Assembly: GCA_015178975.1 (NCBI GenBank)
Contig: WHVD01000119.1
Coordinates: forward strand, 186,001-250,000
Origin: Hysterangium stoloniferum
Lineage: Eukaryota; Basidiomycota; Agaricomycetes; Hysterangiales; Hysterangiaceae
Reading direction: 5' to 3'
Length of the DNA: 64,000 bases
Part shown: one piece after another, positions 24,620 through 36,914 of the stretch
Layout: each line of letters begins with the position of its first letter
How positions within the stretch are numbered: position 1 is the first letter of the stretch
Program-made: the position numbers and the translations under genes
The notes under the pieces: generated by a model
What the model was told of the DNA's origin: nothing
The model's input: the letters and a program-made list of their open reading frames with translations, nothing else
Databases searched by the model: none

Positions 24620-24633
24620 GGTTATGGGCCCCA
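24620..24633 (+). promoter_or_regulatory. Primer-binding site for an initiator tRNA-Met fragment
   Basis: GGTTATGGGCCCCA is the complement of GGGCCCATAACC, which reads as an initiator tRNA-Met anticodon arm with CAT in the loop. Priming from an internal tRNA half is known for Drosophila copia and some yeast copia elements. The same site follows the LTR of the gag-only element on the minus strand (24258-24245). Confidence 0.7.
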
Positions 24634-24635
24634 GC

Positions 24636-25355
24636 TGTTAAGAACTGGAAACTGACTAATGTCGGTGGCCGACAGGGACCGATCGGAAGGACTTGGCTTC
24701 AGCTTATGGGCTGCGCCCTCGCAAATATCCGCAGGATGTCCTTAAATTTCGGGCGGGCGAAGACTAGTCCTAGTGAGTACCTTTCGGCGTGATACCGATC
24801 GGAATCGAAGGACAAGTCGAGCGTCGGGCCAAGGGGTCGGGGCCGGGAGTGGGCGAGCGCACGCGAAGGCGGATGGGGGAAGTCTTAGTATGAGACTGAT
24901 ACAGGTGTATGAGGGTATTCTGAGTCGATATTCTGATTGTCTAGTAACTACAATTACAGCGGGTTCATATACAAGTAACAGGCGTCTGGAAAATACTAAT
25001 GGGGAGAAGGGCGGAACACGGTATTAACAATAAGCTTGACTAGGAACGGGAAGTTTATGATTAGTTCGGAGGCCGATGATAACCGAGAGCGGAATTACGA
25101 TAAAAGGAAATGGTTCGAGGACTACAAATATAGATAGACATATGCGAAACATAAGATTGAACGGATCAACATAATAAAGGGGACGTATCAAAGTTTGACC
25201 AGACAATACGAGTTATTTGACGTGGGCGTAAATGGAGTTTGATCTTCGCGAAACATTCGTCAGCTTCGGGGCCGATGGTTTCCGAGGGGACGACTTGAAA
25301 CGTTGACAAGTGGCGTTAACCTCGGGGCCGATAGGGTTGCGACACGGTCGTAACA
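24636..25355 (-). repeat. Solo LTR family A (720 bp), target duplication CCAGC
   Basis: Begins TGTTAAGAACTGG and ends GGTCGTAACA as read on the plus strand, so its transcriptional orientation is minus. Perfect 5-bp duplication CCAGC at 24631-24635 and 25356-25360. It has no internal coding region. It inserted into the leader of the copia element and is therefore younger than it. Confidence 0.93.
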
Positions 25356-25453
25356 CCAGCCAAAACTAGAACAAGTATATACATACCTCAAATCTAGAAC
25401 TCGACGCTCATATCTTTACACTGGAAATTCTAATCAAATAATAATTACCTACA

Positions 25454-27898
25454 ATGTCGCTTAACCAATCAAACTTGTTATATAGGATTGACCCCTTAAA
25501 TGGGGACAATTATTTTGCGTGGAAACAGAAACTCAAGTGGATCTTAATAGATCAAGGTCTATGGGTGTATGTGGACAGATCAACTGGAGAGCCAATGCTG
25601 GCAGACCCTAAGAATATAACAGAAGAAGAACGGCAGGCAATTATGGATTGGAAACGGAAAGATCAACAGGCTTATGTGGCAATTTGCTTACGCATAGGTG
25701 ATAATTACTTGGTATATACAGGAGGATTAATTACCACACTTGATGTTTGGCGAACACTATCAAACATATTCGAGGTGAAAGGCCCCATTGGTATAATTAA
25801 CAAGCGCCGAGAATTCTTCAAAACGTTTGCCAAAGAAGGCACTGACATGGAGCTACACATATGAAAGCTCAGAACTCTACAACAAGAGCTACATAGTCAT
25901 GGAGAATATATTTCTGATAAAGACTTCACAAATACTCTACTTACTTCCCTACCAGACTCTTGGTCAACATTCATCACCACTGTAAACACGGGAATTGAAC
26001 TGCTTACATCAGATTCATTAATTTCCAGAATCCTAGATCGCGGAAATTAACTACAGAGAAATCAACTGCACTTAAGGCACAAGAAGTGAAAACTACCAAG
26101 AAGAAGCACTATACAGGTGCTGTCAAGGGAAAGTGCCGAAATTGTGGAGGAAAGGGACACTACCAAGCAGATTGCTGGGAAAAAGGTGGTGGAAAGGAGG
26201 GCCAAGCACCAAAATGGTGGAAACCCAGAAAAGACAAAGAACAAGCCAACCAGACGAATGAAAACAGCAAAGACTTTGCATTTGTCTCCAACAAATTGGC
26301 AGAGATTACGTCAGCAGATTGGCTCGCAGATTCTGCCGCAATGACCCACATTGCCAGGAACCGGCAAGACTTTATTAATTACATAGCCGAAACATCATCT
26401 ATTGAAGGGGTTGCCCCAGGATCAGTCCTCAAGACCTTGGGACGAGGAACTGTCAAGTTACAGTTCAAAAACAACAATAAATGCTATTCTGTTGAACTAA
26501 GGGACGTTAAACATGCCCCAGATGCACCAAACAATCTACTAAGTATTGGGCATTTAACGGATAATGGACATGAGGCTCTATTTACATCATCGGGTGTCAA
26601 ATTCAAGTCGCCTAATGGTACTATATTTGGAGAAGGCCAAAACGTCAGGCACATGTACCAAATAAAGGCACAAATCAATATGAGTGCCAAACCAAGCGAG
26701 TTTGCCGCGATTGCTAAAACGTGCACTTGGGACAAATGGTATAGGATACTTGGCCATATCAGTATTGGAGTGGTCAAATTATTAAAGAAAAATAAACTAG
26801 TTACAGGACTACAGGTGGACGAAACACAAGAATTTACTCAATGCAAGGCTTGCATACAAGGAAATGCACATGTGGAGCCATTTCCAAAACAGGCTGAAGA
26901 TTCTGTAAGCGAGATAGGTGAGTTAACTGTATCCGATGTATGGGGACCAGCTGCAACCGAAGGACCAAATCATGAAAAGTATTTTTACTCATTCACGGAT
27001 ATTAAAACAAGGCACAGCATTTTATTCATGGACACATCAAAGAACCAGGCCCTGAAACACTTCAGAACATACAAGGCATTTGTTGAAAATCAAATAAACA
27101 GAAAGTTAAAGTGTATCAGGACAGACAATGGTGGTGAATACACAAGCAAATTATTCAAAGACTTCTGTACAGAGGAGGGGATAATTACAGAAAACACAGC
27201 GCCTTATTCCCCTGCCCAAAATGGGATAGCCGAACGATTAAATCGCACAATAGTCGAACATGCGAGGGCCATGATATATGCAAAGGATTTACCAAAAACC
27301 TTATGGCCAGAAGCCATTTCATATGCATGCTTTATCAAGAACCGATCACCTACCTGAGCTCTTGGAGCTGACATAACCCCCCATGAAGCGTTTTTCGGTA
27401 AGAAACCAGATGTGTCATGATTAGAAGAATTCAGGACCAAATGTTGGGTAATGGTACCTGATGAACAGCAATCAAAATTGGATTCCAAAGTGGAAGAGCA
27501 TATATTCATAGGAATATCTGAGAACGCTAAAGCCTGGAAGTACTATAACACAAAAACTAAGTGTGTTCAAACTTCTAGAAATATTACATTTGATATTACA
27601 GACACTAAACTATACCCAATACCTGGAGAAAATGAGGGCAAAGAAATAACTACTGTCCCACTTGAGGGGGAGAGTTTCAATGCCAAGTGAGCCAGTAGTA
27701 CAGTCGTCACACCAAATACATCAATTGCACCCACAGAGGCCTACATTGAAGAAGTCCCATCACAACTGGACATTCAGCCACAAGAAGCATGGCATAGTTC
27801 AAGAATTAATAATAGTACCCTTACCAGACTATCAGATGCTTAATAACCCAAATGCCTGGCCAAAATCAAGGTTTACAGATAAAGTAATGGTGACGTGA
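25454..27898 (+). pseudogene. Copia gag, protease and integrase (damaged)
   Basis: Gag opens with MSLNQSNLLYRIDPLNGDNY and runs to a TGA at 25862-25864, continuing afterwards in the same frame. A 1-nt insertion near 26038 shifts the frame. Then come the zinc knuckle CRNCGGKGHYQADC, the protease motif WLADSAAMTHI, the GAG-pre-integrase region HISIGVVKLL...QCKACIQGNAH, and the integrase core with RTDNGGEYTS and PYSPAQNGIAERLNRT (D and E). Further in-frame stops, all TGA, are at 27355, 27418, 27688 and 27896. Removing these leaves the copia order continuous into the RT frame at 27905. The stops fit CGA or TGG changed by C-to-T transitions. Not functional as it stands. Confidence 0.9.
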
Positions 27899-27904
27899 GA
27901 AATT

Positions 27905-29431
27905 GTGACTCCTCCTGAGGATTACAAAGAGGCAATTTCCCAAAATGACTCACCAATATGGATTGCCGCTATGGAAACAGAAATAGAACAGCACCGACAA
28001 ATTGGTACCTGGAAATTAATTGATTTACCACCCGGCAGGATGGCAATAGGATGCCATTGGGTATATGCTACCAAAACAAGCCCGGAAGGGAAATTTGAAA
28101 AGGTGAAAGACCACTTAGTTGCACAAGGTTTCACACAGTGTCCTGGAATGGACTACTATGAAATAACTTCACCAGTACTCAAATTTGCGTCACTCAGAGC
28201 ACTAATTGCTTTAGGGACAGCACTAAATTGGGAAATAGAATTAATGGACATCAAAGGCACATATTTGAACTCTATTCTGGAAGAGGAAATCTATATGAAA
28301 CAGCCAGATGGGTTTAATGATGGAACTGACAGAGTACTCAAATTATATAGGGCACTTTATGGACTCAAACAGGCAGGCCGCGCTTGGCATCATTGCCTAA
28401 AGAAGACATTACTCGATTTAGGCTACATCCAAAGTGCCGCTGATGAATGTATATTCATTAGAATCAATGGACCAAACATTGAGGTCATTGCAGCCTATGT
28501 AGATGACCTAGGATTATTTGCAAATACGCAAGACGGCATGGCAAGGATTAAACAAGAATTAAATAATAATTTCACTATGACCGACTTAGGGGACATGAAA
28601 AAAATACTAGGAATACAAATACAAAGGGATTGCGAAATTGGAACACTCAAAATATCGCAAGGCACATATATTGACGTCATCCTATCCCGATTCCAAATGC
28701 AGAATGCAAATCCAGTATCTACACCCCTTAATAAATTGACAAAGTTAACCGTGCCGGTACCAGATCCCAAACACAAACTGGTTATCAATGAACCTTATGC
28801 AAAGGCAGTCGGATCACTCATGTATGCGGCACTGGGAACTCGGCCCGATATAGCATTTGCCATTCAACATTTAAGCCAATTTACAAACTTCTATTCAAAT
28901 GAACATTGGACGGCTATTAAACATGTCTTAAGGTACCTTAAGGGGACCAAAGATGATGGCATTACTTATAAATCAAGCAGTCAAATCGAAATAGAAATCT
29001 ATGTCGATTCAGATTATGCAAATCGGGATGATGCGCTATCAATTGGCAGTTACGTTGTATTAATTAACGGAGGATGTGTCACTTGGAGCTCAAAGAAGCA
29101 GCGAACCGTTGCATTATCTACAATTGAGGCCGAATATATTGCCTTAACTGAAGGAGCCAAAGAATTGACTTGGTTGCGGAAATTACTTATCAAAAATGAT
29201 CCAACTACTATGAAATCAGATAATCTAGGTGTGATTTCACTTGCCCATGATGCAACATTCCATGCACGCACAAAGCACATCAAAGTTGTTTATCACTTCA
29301 TTCACGAAAAGGTGGTCTCTAACGAGGCATCACTTACATACGTTCAGTCAAAGGAAAACCCGGCGGATATTATGATGAAAGGGCTGGACTTAAACCAGCA
29401 TAACTATTTAAAAAGAAAATTAGGATTTTAA
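27905..29431 (+). CDS. Copia reverse transcriptase and RNase H (open frame)
   Basis: An uninterrupted frame of 508 codons holding the whole copia RT-RNase H: ATKTSPEGKFEKVKDHLVAQG, KFASLRALIALG, YGLKQAGRAWH, the catalytic YVDDLGLF, a connection domain with MYAALGTRPDIAFAI, and RNase H with YVDSDYAN, SSKKQRTVALSTIEAEYIAL and ENPADIMMKG near the end. It is the C-terminal part of the gag-pol polyprotein rather than a separate gene, because a TGA at 27896 cuts it from the integrase frame. The catalytic aspartates are intact. Confidence 0.92.
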   Translation: MTPPEDYKEAISQNDSPIWIAAMETEIEQHRQIGTWKLIDLPPGRMAIGCHWVYATKTSPEGKFEKVKDHLVAQGFTQCPGMDYYEITSPVLKFASLRALIALGTALNWEIELMDIKGTYLNSILEEEIYMKQPDGFNDGTDRVLKLYRALYGLKQAGRAWHHCLKKTLLDLGYIQSAADECIFIRINGPNIEVIAAYVDDLGLFANTQDGMARIKQELNNNFTMTDLGDMKKILGIQIQRDCEIGTLKISQGTYIDVILSRFQMQNANPVSTPLNKLTKLTVPVPDPKHKLVINEPYAKAVGSLMYAALGTRPDIAFAIQHLSQFTNFYSNEHWTAIKHVLRYLKGTKDDGITYKSSSQIEIEIYVDSDYANRDDALSIGSYVVLINGGCVTWSSKKQRTVALSTIEAEYIALTEGAKELTWLRKLLIKNDPTTMKSDNLGVISLAHDATFHARTKHIKVVYHFIHEKVVSNEASLTYVQSKENPADIMMKGLDLNQHNYLKRKLGF

Positions 29432-29457
29432 TAACGGGAGTATCTCATTAGGGGGAG

Positions 29458-29665
29458 TATTGGTAATATAATATATATTAGTAAAGGTTCCGGACGACTC
29501 CATCACATTCCAGTGTAACAAGTCAGTGGCTCACTAATGCTATGTTGTGGGGCCGGCAACTCGATATCCCATATCTGGAAATATTAGTAATTAGTTAATA
29601 TTTATTTAGTATAAAAGGTCTGATAATCATCACAAATAATAATATATTATCATCTTTTGACTACA
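29458..29665 (+). repeat. Copia 3' LTR
   Basis: 208 bp, preceded by the purine tract TTAGGGGGAG and followed by the target duplication AGAAA. Confidence 0.92.
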
Positions 29666-30540
29666 AGAAATACATACTTGAAGCTGGGAGCAAGACAGGG
29701 TCAATCATCTAACTTGAGAAACAGCATATCAGCTGTGAGCTGTGAGAGGTGTAGGAAGTGGGACCAAAGTGCCTCGAACAATGCTTACCAACAACAAACA
29801 AACCAAACACAGCGACACGTCTCGGCAACTTGGCGTTTGATCGCATCAGGAACCGGTGTTTCGGCAAAGCCTTCGTATGGGGGATTTAAGAACATACTCT
29901 AAAAACCGACGTTTTAGCCTGACTTAGAGCAATGATGACTGTACAAGCGGAACCGAGACCCCCAAAACCAGACCACTACTCAGTCATCCCACCATCTGGC
30001 TGCTTATGAAAAGTACCATTCTGATTGAGTGATATATATGTCATCATGAAATAGCCGTTTTGCCATATAGAATACTATGGTTTATATTCTGGCTTGGAAC
30101 AGAAAGCTTATCATAGGGGTTTAGATGCAGGAATATGCTCCGTTATCACTTTCGAGCGGCACCGAACCACATCTACTGGTAGTTGAACGTGGTTTGAGAT
30201 CCTGGATGAACCATAAATTTATTCTGATTACAGGAAGCTGGGAAAGCATGTAAAAAAACCGGGCCATCCGTACGCGTCATGTGCAAGAAACGCGCGCAAT
30301 AGCGTCGCACAAAATCCTGGATGAACCTCGAGATTTTCATTATCCCAAGGAGGTTGCCTTTTATGGGTGATAAATGTTCGACTCCTATTAACTCATCTTG
30401 AGAAACGAGGTCATTAGACATTTCAATAGCACACCATGTGGGCGTATCCGAGGAGCTGGAAGCAAGGCGCCAACGATGGCCGGGGTCCCAATATAGAATC
30501 GCATAAGAACTTTGAATGCGATTGTGGGAGGCTCGTCACC
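29666..30540. other. Upstream region of the alpha-galactosidase gene
   Basis: Nothing recognisable. A minus-strand frame at 30173-30421 (82 codons) starts about 120 bp from the alpha-galactosidase start and could belong to a divergent gene, but no domain or splice partner was found. A short repeat, ATCCTGGATGAACC, occurs twice (about 30199 and 30316). Confidence 0.35.
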
Positions 30541-33060
30541 ATGTTATCCAGCCTGATTTTCTTACTTGCCACGCCTTTGGTCGTGCAGGCATTGAATAAT
30601 GGTGTTGGGAGGTTACCCAGTAAGTGATTATTCCACCTGAGCAAGGCCTGGAATGTTGATTGGATCAATTAATAGTTATGGGTTATAACGGTAAATAGGC
30701 CAATGACGCCATGTGCCCATGTGTTATAGAATATGCTCTGACTGAAAGATTGAATATGAAGCTTGGAACGCATTCCAGGTATGAGAACCTATATTAACTG
30801 GAAGAACTTCGCGATGTCAATAACGTGAGCCGTTATTAGTGCAACGTAGACGAAAAGTTGGTGTTGCAAACAGGCTCACTAATGAAAAGTCTTGGTCTCA
30901 TTGTTCGGCCTTTCATCTCCCACGTAATGTCTCTTAAAATGCAATACAGGACGTAGGATATAAACAACTGAATCTCGACGATTGCTGGGCTGAAAAAAAT
31001 AGGACCTCCAAAGGCCTTTTAGTACCAGGTAAATATCTATTGTCAGTGTATTGCATATATTATTCACTCAGAGTTCGTTAGATTTCAACAAATTCCCTTT
31101 GGGATTCAATAACCTGACTTCTAAGCTGCATAAATTGGGATTGTAGGTCATTCTCCTCCTTGTACTAGTTGAAGCCATCAATCAAACTGCTCCCCTCATA
31201 GGAATGCGGGAATCGTATGTGCTGCCAATATCACTATGCGTTCAGATAACTAAATTAGTAATTGAAGTACTCAGATTCCGGATGGTTCACCTGTAAGGTT
31301 ATCGATATTTGTGCTACCGCTTGCCACTAAATAGCCGTGTTTTATATAGGTGCTGGTTACCCTGGATCTTTCCAACATGAAGAGAGGTATGCTTAATTGC
31401 TATATGCCTTTTGAAGCACGCAGTCTTCTCACAATCTCGCAGCGACTTGGAACAATTTATCGGATGGGGCTTCAATTATTTGAAGTACGTTTTTTTAAGA
31501 TATTTTTAACTTACAAGACTCTTAACTGTATATGATCAACCTAGATACGACAATTGTGCCAGTTAGTTGGAATTAATCAGTATCTTCCTCTTCTAAACAA
31601 TTGCCAGTTCCATACGACTCCATCACCCGTACAGGCATTGTTGGAAGTAAATTAAGTTTTATACGTGATCAGCCGTTTTCACTAGTAACAACCCCGTCAC
31701 CAGGATATCAAAGAATGGCCGATGCGATCACCTTCTTTCAAATGAAGAATGGTGGCCTCCCAATTATCTTCTCCCTTTGCGAATGGGGATGGGTCGGTTT
31801 TCAGCTTCTCATTTATTCGAAATTGTATTAACTGAAGGCTTTTTTATGATTTTTAGAGTCAGGTTTGGCTTTGGGGAAAGACTATGGGACAGAGCTGGAG
31901 GATAACTGGAGATATTGGTCCATTTTCTTTTGGTTTATGGACAGGGTGGATCGTGGTCTAATACGTTTCTCATTAGCACCTAACTGGGATTCATTGGCGG
32001 CGATAATTGACACCACCTCCTTTATCAGCTCTCATACCGACTTCTTTGGTCATAATGATATGGATATGGTAACCAAATCATTTTATTCAAGATATGCTCG
32101 ATTAACCCCGTCACAGTTGCAATTGTGATGCAAATCTTGTCGGAGAAATATATATTTTCTGATTATTTTTGCGTCGATAGGGGTAACGGGGGACTCACCT
32201 TCGAGGAAGCAAAGTGCGCATGTCGTCGTAATTATCCTTCGTATTATTTTCTGATCTTCCGTTCTTTTTAAGGTCACACTTTACCGCTTGGGCACTCAAC
32301 AAGAGCCCTCTTTTGATTGGCACCAATGTGTGAAATTTATCCACCTATCTATCATCTATGTTTTAATTGGTCCACATTTGTTAGCTCTCTACGATTACTC
32401 CCGATATCCTCAGTATCTTAAAGAACCAAGAGATCATCGCCATTAACCAAGATCCTGTTGTTGGGACCGCAATTACACCTTTCCGATGGGGAATCAACGT
32501 GAGTATCTGAAAGCACATCACATTGAGGCGTAATCATGACTTTTGGATGTATATAGCCCGACTGGGTAAGCAACCAAACCTCCCCTGCGCAATACTGGAG
32601 TGGTCAGAGTCAACACGGAATAGGTAATGAGTTTATTCAAGGATATCAACCATTTCTAATTTGCATGATTTTCAGTCATCATGCTTGTACGACTAACTAC
32701 GGATGTTACATTCATAAATATCTGACTGTTGGATACAGCTAAATACCCAGAACGAGACCGCAGAAATGTTCTTCAATCTCACCGAGTCACCTTGGATCAG
32801 AGCAGGTCGTCAATATTCCGTTCGCGTAAGTTACCTAGTACTCGGTCAATTGATCCCTTGTTGTTTATGTTTTTGAGTAGGACCTTTGGTCGCATACCGA
32901 CAATGGCACTGCTGTACGCAACTTCACCACTACCCTTCCAGCACATGGCGTGGCAGCATTACTTCTTAAAGATGCAGGTGACGAACCTGCAGGGATTTTC
33001 CCTGCATGCAGTGTTTGGTGGCATTGCACCGACCAGAATGGCACTCATGTGGGTGGCTAA
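30541..33060 (+). CDS. Secreted GH27 alpha-galactosidase
   Basis: Hydrolyses terminal alpha-1,6-galactose from galactomannan and raffinose-type oligosaccharides; secreted. The start at 30541 gives a signal peptide MLSSLIFLLATPLVVQA, then LNNGVGRLP. After many short introns the GH27 landmarks appear in order: MGYNAWNAFQ, AGYPGSFQHEER, WGFNYLKYDNC (nucleophile Asp, about 31545), ITFFQMKNGGLPIIFSLCEWGW, SWRITGDIGP (acid/base Asp, about 31900), NWDSLAAIID, HTDFFGHNDMDM, VGNGGLTFEEAK, HFTAWALNKSPLLIGT, ILKNQEIIAINQDPVV, then a C-terminal beta domain with NETAEMFFNLTESPW and SVWWHCTDQNGTHVGG before the stop at 33060. Both catalytic aspartates are present and I found no nonsense codon in the exons I could phase. 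At least ten introns are needed. It lies between two transposon blocks but looks intact. Confidence 0.88.
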
Positions 33061-35450
33061 ATGACAGCGGGGATCTTCGTATAGTGTAAATGGCTTACCA
33101 TGTTTTTTCCAAAACGGTGTAGCTGGATATGGCAGCACAAGAAAGTGAGAGAGAGAAAATAACTGTGGAGGAATACTTGGAGAAACACCAACAACAGTCA
33201 GTATTGGATATTAATACTGGCAGAGATGAGGAGATCGTTATGAGAGAAGATTGGGATCTGAGAGAAAAATACTTCTGCGACACGAAATATCGTCACGATC
33301 ACGAGTCGACAGTCGTGAACAGGTTGGAAACAAACGAAGACGGAGATAACATTGACGATGATAATGATAATGAGCGGTCCGTCACTGTATTGAACATATA
33401 ATGAATCCGAAAGTTCCGTCGTATTTATAGGTTTTGAATTGTGCCTCGCTGGACGATGAACAGGTGATCTGTAAATAACGACTAAAGAGGAAGATATCAG
33501 GTTCGTCAGTGATGTCGTTATTACGATATTTGCTCCACCTGATTGATTAGTCTCTGACTGCCAACGAACTATAGTGATCATGTGCGTATAGACTCCATCT
33601 TCTTCCACTGGCCAACTAAACCCCATTCGTATATTGGTAGTGTATCAGTAATAAGACATGAGTTGTTTGTTCCACACAGGGCTGAGCCTCAAATTGAATC
33701 CCGACCGCCTCTTCCATAGACCTAGCCCCGTGACTCTTTCGTGTGATTTGGAAGTAATTTTTAGTTTTCAAATATTGAATCCTATGAGCAAAATTCCAGC
33801 ATTTTGATCGCTTTCGTCTCCTCGTAGTAATACATCATTAATTCTTAAAACCCTCTTCTTTTCCCCATGAAGTTCTGGCCAACTCCCCCTTTGCCCGTAT
33901 TCACCTTGGCTTGCACCACTGTATTTGGGCCAGTACTCTAGGGTGACCTCCATGACTCCATCCCGGAATCCTTTAGTCGCACTATCCCCTGACAAGTAAA
34001 TGGTCTCTCCAGAAGGCATTCAGAAGGTACATCTTCCACAACTTGGATGGGGAAGCCTGAGTCGATGACAGTAATATCCTGAAGCATATCAGCTGCCACA
34101 TCTAGTTCAGGCTACCGATCCATTCGCCAATTCCACAAACAGAACTGGATAAGACACATTCTGTGCTTGTTATTGATCATCCTGAAACAGTAGCAGTGTT
34201 AGACACAATCTGTGTTTGCCATTGATCACCCTGAGACAGTAGCAGTGTTCAAAACTTTGTCTTCTGGTGTTTCATCAACAGTCAACACCACTTTCTGAGG
34301 CAACACAGTATTGAGGGTATCTTCCACCTGGATTCCAGTGTGCTCACTAGTGGAATTGCACATTGTGCTGCCTCCTTCTTTTCTTGGCACGGACTCTGAT
34401 CATTGAAAGTACCTGCGCACTCTTTCTTCGTATAGGTGAGTTCTGGAGGATGCACAATTGGTTGGTCGTCAGGGAACTTCGAAGCACAGAGGGAAAAATA
34501 TAAATGACGGCTGTTGAGAAAGCTTTGCCGCCCGAGTTCATGATCTCTGCCATAGTCAATCAGAATTGTTGGCTTCATCTTGAAACTAGTAGCCATGATC
34601 AGTGCCCTCGGGGTACCGGTGAAATGATTTGGAACGGTTTGCACAGGTTCTAGATCTGGAGACTTGGGGAGCAGGGGGGCCCGCAGATCTGAGTAACACA
34701 TCCATACTGGTAACAAGGTCATTCACGAAATGTTCAAGTGATTTATCACAGTATTTCGGTGCTATGGGGTGTTTGATTGTGTCTATTATAGGTCAGACAT
34801 GGCAAATTCCAGAAGGTTTATGAGAGAAACAAAGGGGGAATCGGATAAATTGGGTTTATGAGCTGAAGTGCATTCTGACCTACTATCGTGGTGGCGTATG
34901 GTGAAAACAACTACTAGGAGAGCCTCACCGAGAAAACCCCTCTCTCCAAAAGATTTTAAGATCACTAGTAGAGCCTTATCTTACATATATAAACTCCAAT
35001 AATCTCTATTGGATCCTTATAAGATTTACAATTGGTTAAGGATCCACAAGGTAGGTGGAGGGTGATCAGGTGTACATAGGATCTTTTAAGCATCAACCAT
35101 ATCATTAAATATAAACTCTTTCAATTTTGTATAGTCCAGTGGGATTCTGTATCCCTTTATATTTCCTGTGACTTGCCAGAGGATGATCCAATTAAAAATC
35201 CACAAAACTCCTGGATGTGGTTGCAGGATTTAACATCACATAGAACATGTGCATAATCAATCAATTTAAAATCCCATTCACATCCCTGAATTTGATAGAA
35301 TTACAAAATGATATAGAATCTGTTAGATGGTCCACAATTTAACTCTCCTTTGTGGAGAACAAAGGGAGTTTACATACATATATCACAGCTTTCATGAAGT
35401 CAGATTCTGGAGGCAATTTCCTAGAGCAGGAATCACTGAAAGGAGATTAG
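33061..35450. other. Unassigned region between alpha-galactosidase and LTR D
   Basis: A plus frame at 33129-33401 (acidic) and overlapping minus frames at 33198-33626, 33768-34019 and 34282-34722 (146 codons) are open but unrecognised. The minus frames could be exons of one decayed gene or element. A 49-bp tandem duplication lies at 34152-34249. 34840-35440 is AT-rich with no open frame and ends in a purine-rich GAAAGGAGATTAG immediately before an LTR, so it may be the 3' end of a decayed LTR element. Confidence 0.35.
34152..34249. repeat. 49-bp tandem duplication
   Basis: Two head-to-tail units, 34152-34200 and 34201-34249, both starting AGACACA and ending GACAGTAGCAGTGTT-like. They differ at about six positions. 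Not a multiple of three, so it breaks any coding frame here. Confidence 0.9.
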
Positions 35451-36208
35451 TGTTAGGATCCCTGTTGTTTGAGACCCCCACAAGTCATTTCAGTCCTGTA
35501 ACTCCCCAGCATCCCACTATCAGTACTGCTGATGGTAGCACCACTCATGGCACCCCCAACACTTATTTTCTTTTATCTTAACACCTTAGCTTTCTGTCCT
35601 GTCTCCATTCTGTTCACTCCCCCATCACCATTCCACATACACATCCTATTTGCCACCTCACACCTTTTCAGAAATACTTTGTTATAATTGAATTTACATA
35701 GTCTCATTTGGACTCCTGTTCATTTCCCTACTTCCTTTTGACCTGTCATCATCCTCACTTCTCTGATTGGCCTTCCAATCATCCATCTCATTGTAGTATA
35801 AAACTCCTTTGTGTATGCTACAGTTTCTTCAGTTTGAATATTGACTTAGATTGCCCCCATTTAGTTCTTAAGTCCTATTATTCCATCTAATACTCTCAAA
35901 AGCATCTACAGCAAGCCACAACCCCTTACCTCATGACTCTTAGTAATTTGGCCCCAGTTGACTGAGCTAAGTGTTGATCTCAATTTCCTATCATACTATC
36001 CACTCTGTTTGAAATACCAGAGCACCCTAACAGTTTGTATGAGGGTGCAACACATATGTTGAAGCCAAGCTCCACTACATTTATACATAGAGTCAGACCT
36101 CCCAACTAGTACAATCTCTATTGTCAGCCCCCCAATTGACTTAGTTACCATGATCAGCCCTCTGACTAGAGCCCCCCTTCTCCCTTTTAGCTTAGATCTT
36201 AATGATTA
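35451..36208 (+). repeat. LTR family D (3'-LTR-like copy)
   Basis: Starts TGTTAGGATCC directly after a purine tract and ends near GCTTAGATCTTAATGA, where the expected final AACA has decayed. Contains a TATA-like GTATAAAACTCC and, 40 bp on, GACTTAGATTGCCCCC, which parallels the gypsy LTR (CTTAGATTCCCCCC). A U5-like block, GAGGGTGCAACACATATG-TTGAAGCCAAG, is at 36041-36070. Confidence 0.75.
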
Positions 36209-36379
36209 GCAGGCAATCTAGCAGAAGGGAGTCATACAAAGAGTCATTGATTCCCAATATACTTAATATACTTTTTGATTCCTCTGCTCAGAGTTATAAG
36301 TACAGTATGTGTTAAAGTCTGGAAGTCTAAAGGCAAAAGAGGACAGGACTCTAGGGGTCCATAGAATCAGAATGTACTT

Positions 36380-36600
36380 ACATAACTGGGAGGTCCCATT
36401 CTACAAATATATGCTGGAACCCTGTATACCCAACACTATACTGGAACATCCCCAACCTCTGCCACCCCTGGTCATCAGAGATGGAGAACCCAAGTTTGAG
36501 ATATCACAGATCTTAGACTCAAAAATCAATAATTGTCACCACACTTGCAAACTGCTATACTTGGTAAAGTGGGCAGGAATATATGGATATAAATACCTAA
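36380..36600 (+). pseudogene. Gypsy chromodomain fragment
   Basis: Plus-strand reading contains YMLEPCIPNTILEHPQPLPP, then FEISQILDSKINN and CHHTCKLLYLVKWAG, which is the integrase C-terminus and chromodomain of the gypsy family seen at 60.0-60.3 kb. The reading is lost after WAG. It is a short remnant cut by the LTR D insertion at 36632. Confidence 0.8.
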
Positions 36601-36914
36601 CAAGGGTAACTACTGGCACTGTCAGCATAGGTGTTAAGATCTAAGCCAAAAGGGGGAGAGGGGGCTCTAAGTCAGGGGGCTGATGATGGTAGCAAGTCAA
36701 TCAGGGAGCCAATGCTAGAGAGTGTACTAGTCAGGAGGTCCAACTCTATAAATGTAGTGGAGCTTGGCTTTCAACATATGTGTTGTGCCCTCATACGAAC
36801 TGTTAGGGTGCTCTGGTATTTCAAACAGAGCAGATAGTATGATATGAATGAAGATCAACACTTAGCTCAATCAACTGGAGGGCCAACTTACTAAGAGTCA
36901 TGAAGTAAGGAGTC

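Larger units (their letters stand above)
24412..29665 (+). mobile_element. Ty1/copia LTR retrotransposon, near-complete
   Basis: LTRs of 208 bp at 24412-24619 and 29458-29665 differ at about five positions. The flanking target duplication AGAAA lies at 24407-24411 and 29666-29670. The LTRs start TATTGG and end GACTACA. The primer-binding site (24620-24633) follows the 5' LTR, and a purine tract ending GGGGGAG precedes the 3' LTR. The internal region has gag, protease, integrase, RT and RNase H in copia order, damaged by TGA stops and one frameshift. A family A solo LTR (24636-25355) sits between the primer site and gag. Confidence 0.92.

Noticed and set aside
33129-33401. Acidic 90-codon frame just after the alpha-galactosidase
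   Set aside because: Low-complexity Asp/Glu/Asn composition, no homologous domain known to me, and open frames on the opposite strand over the same bases.
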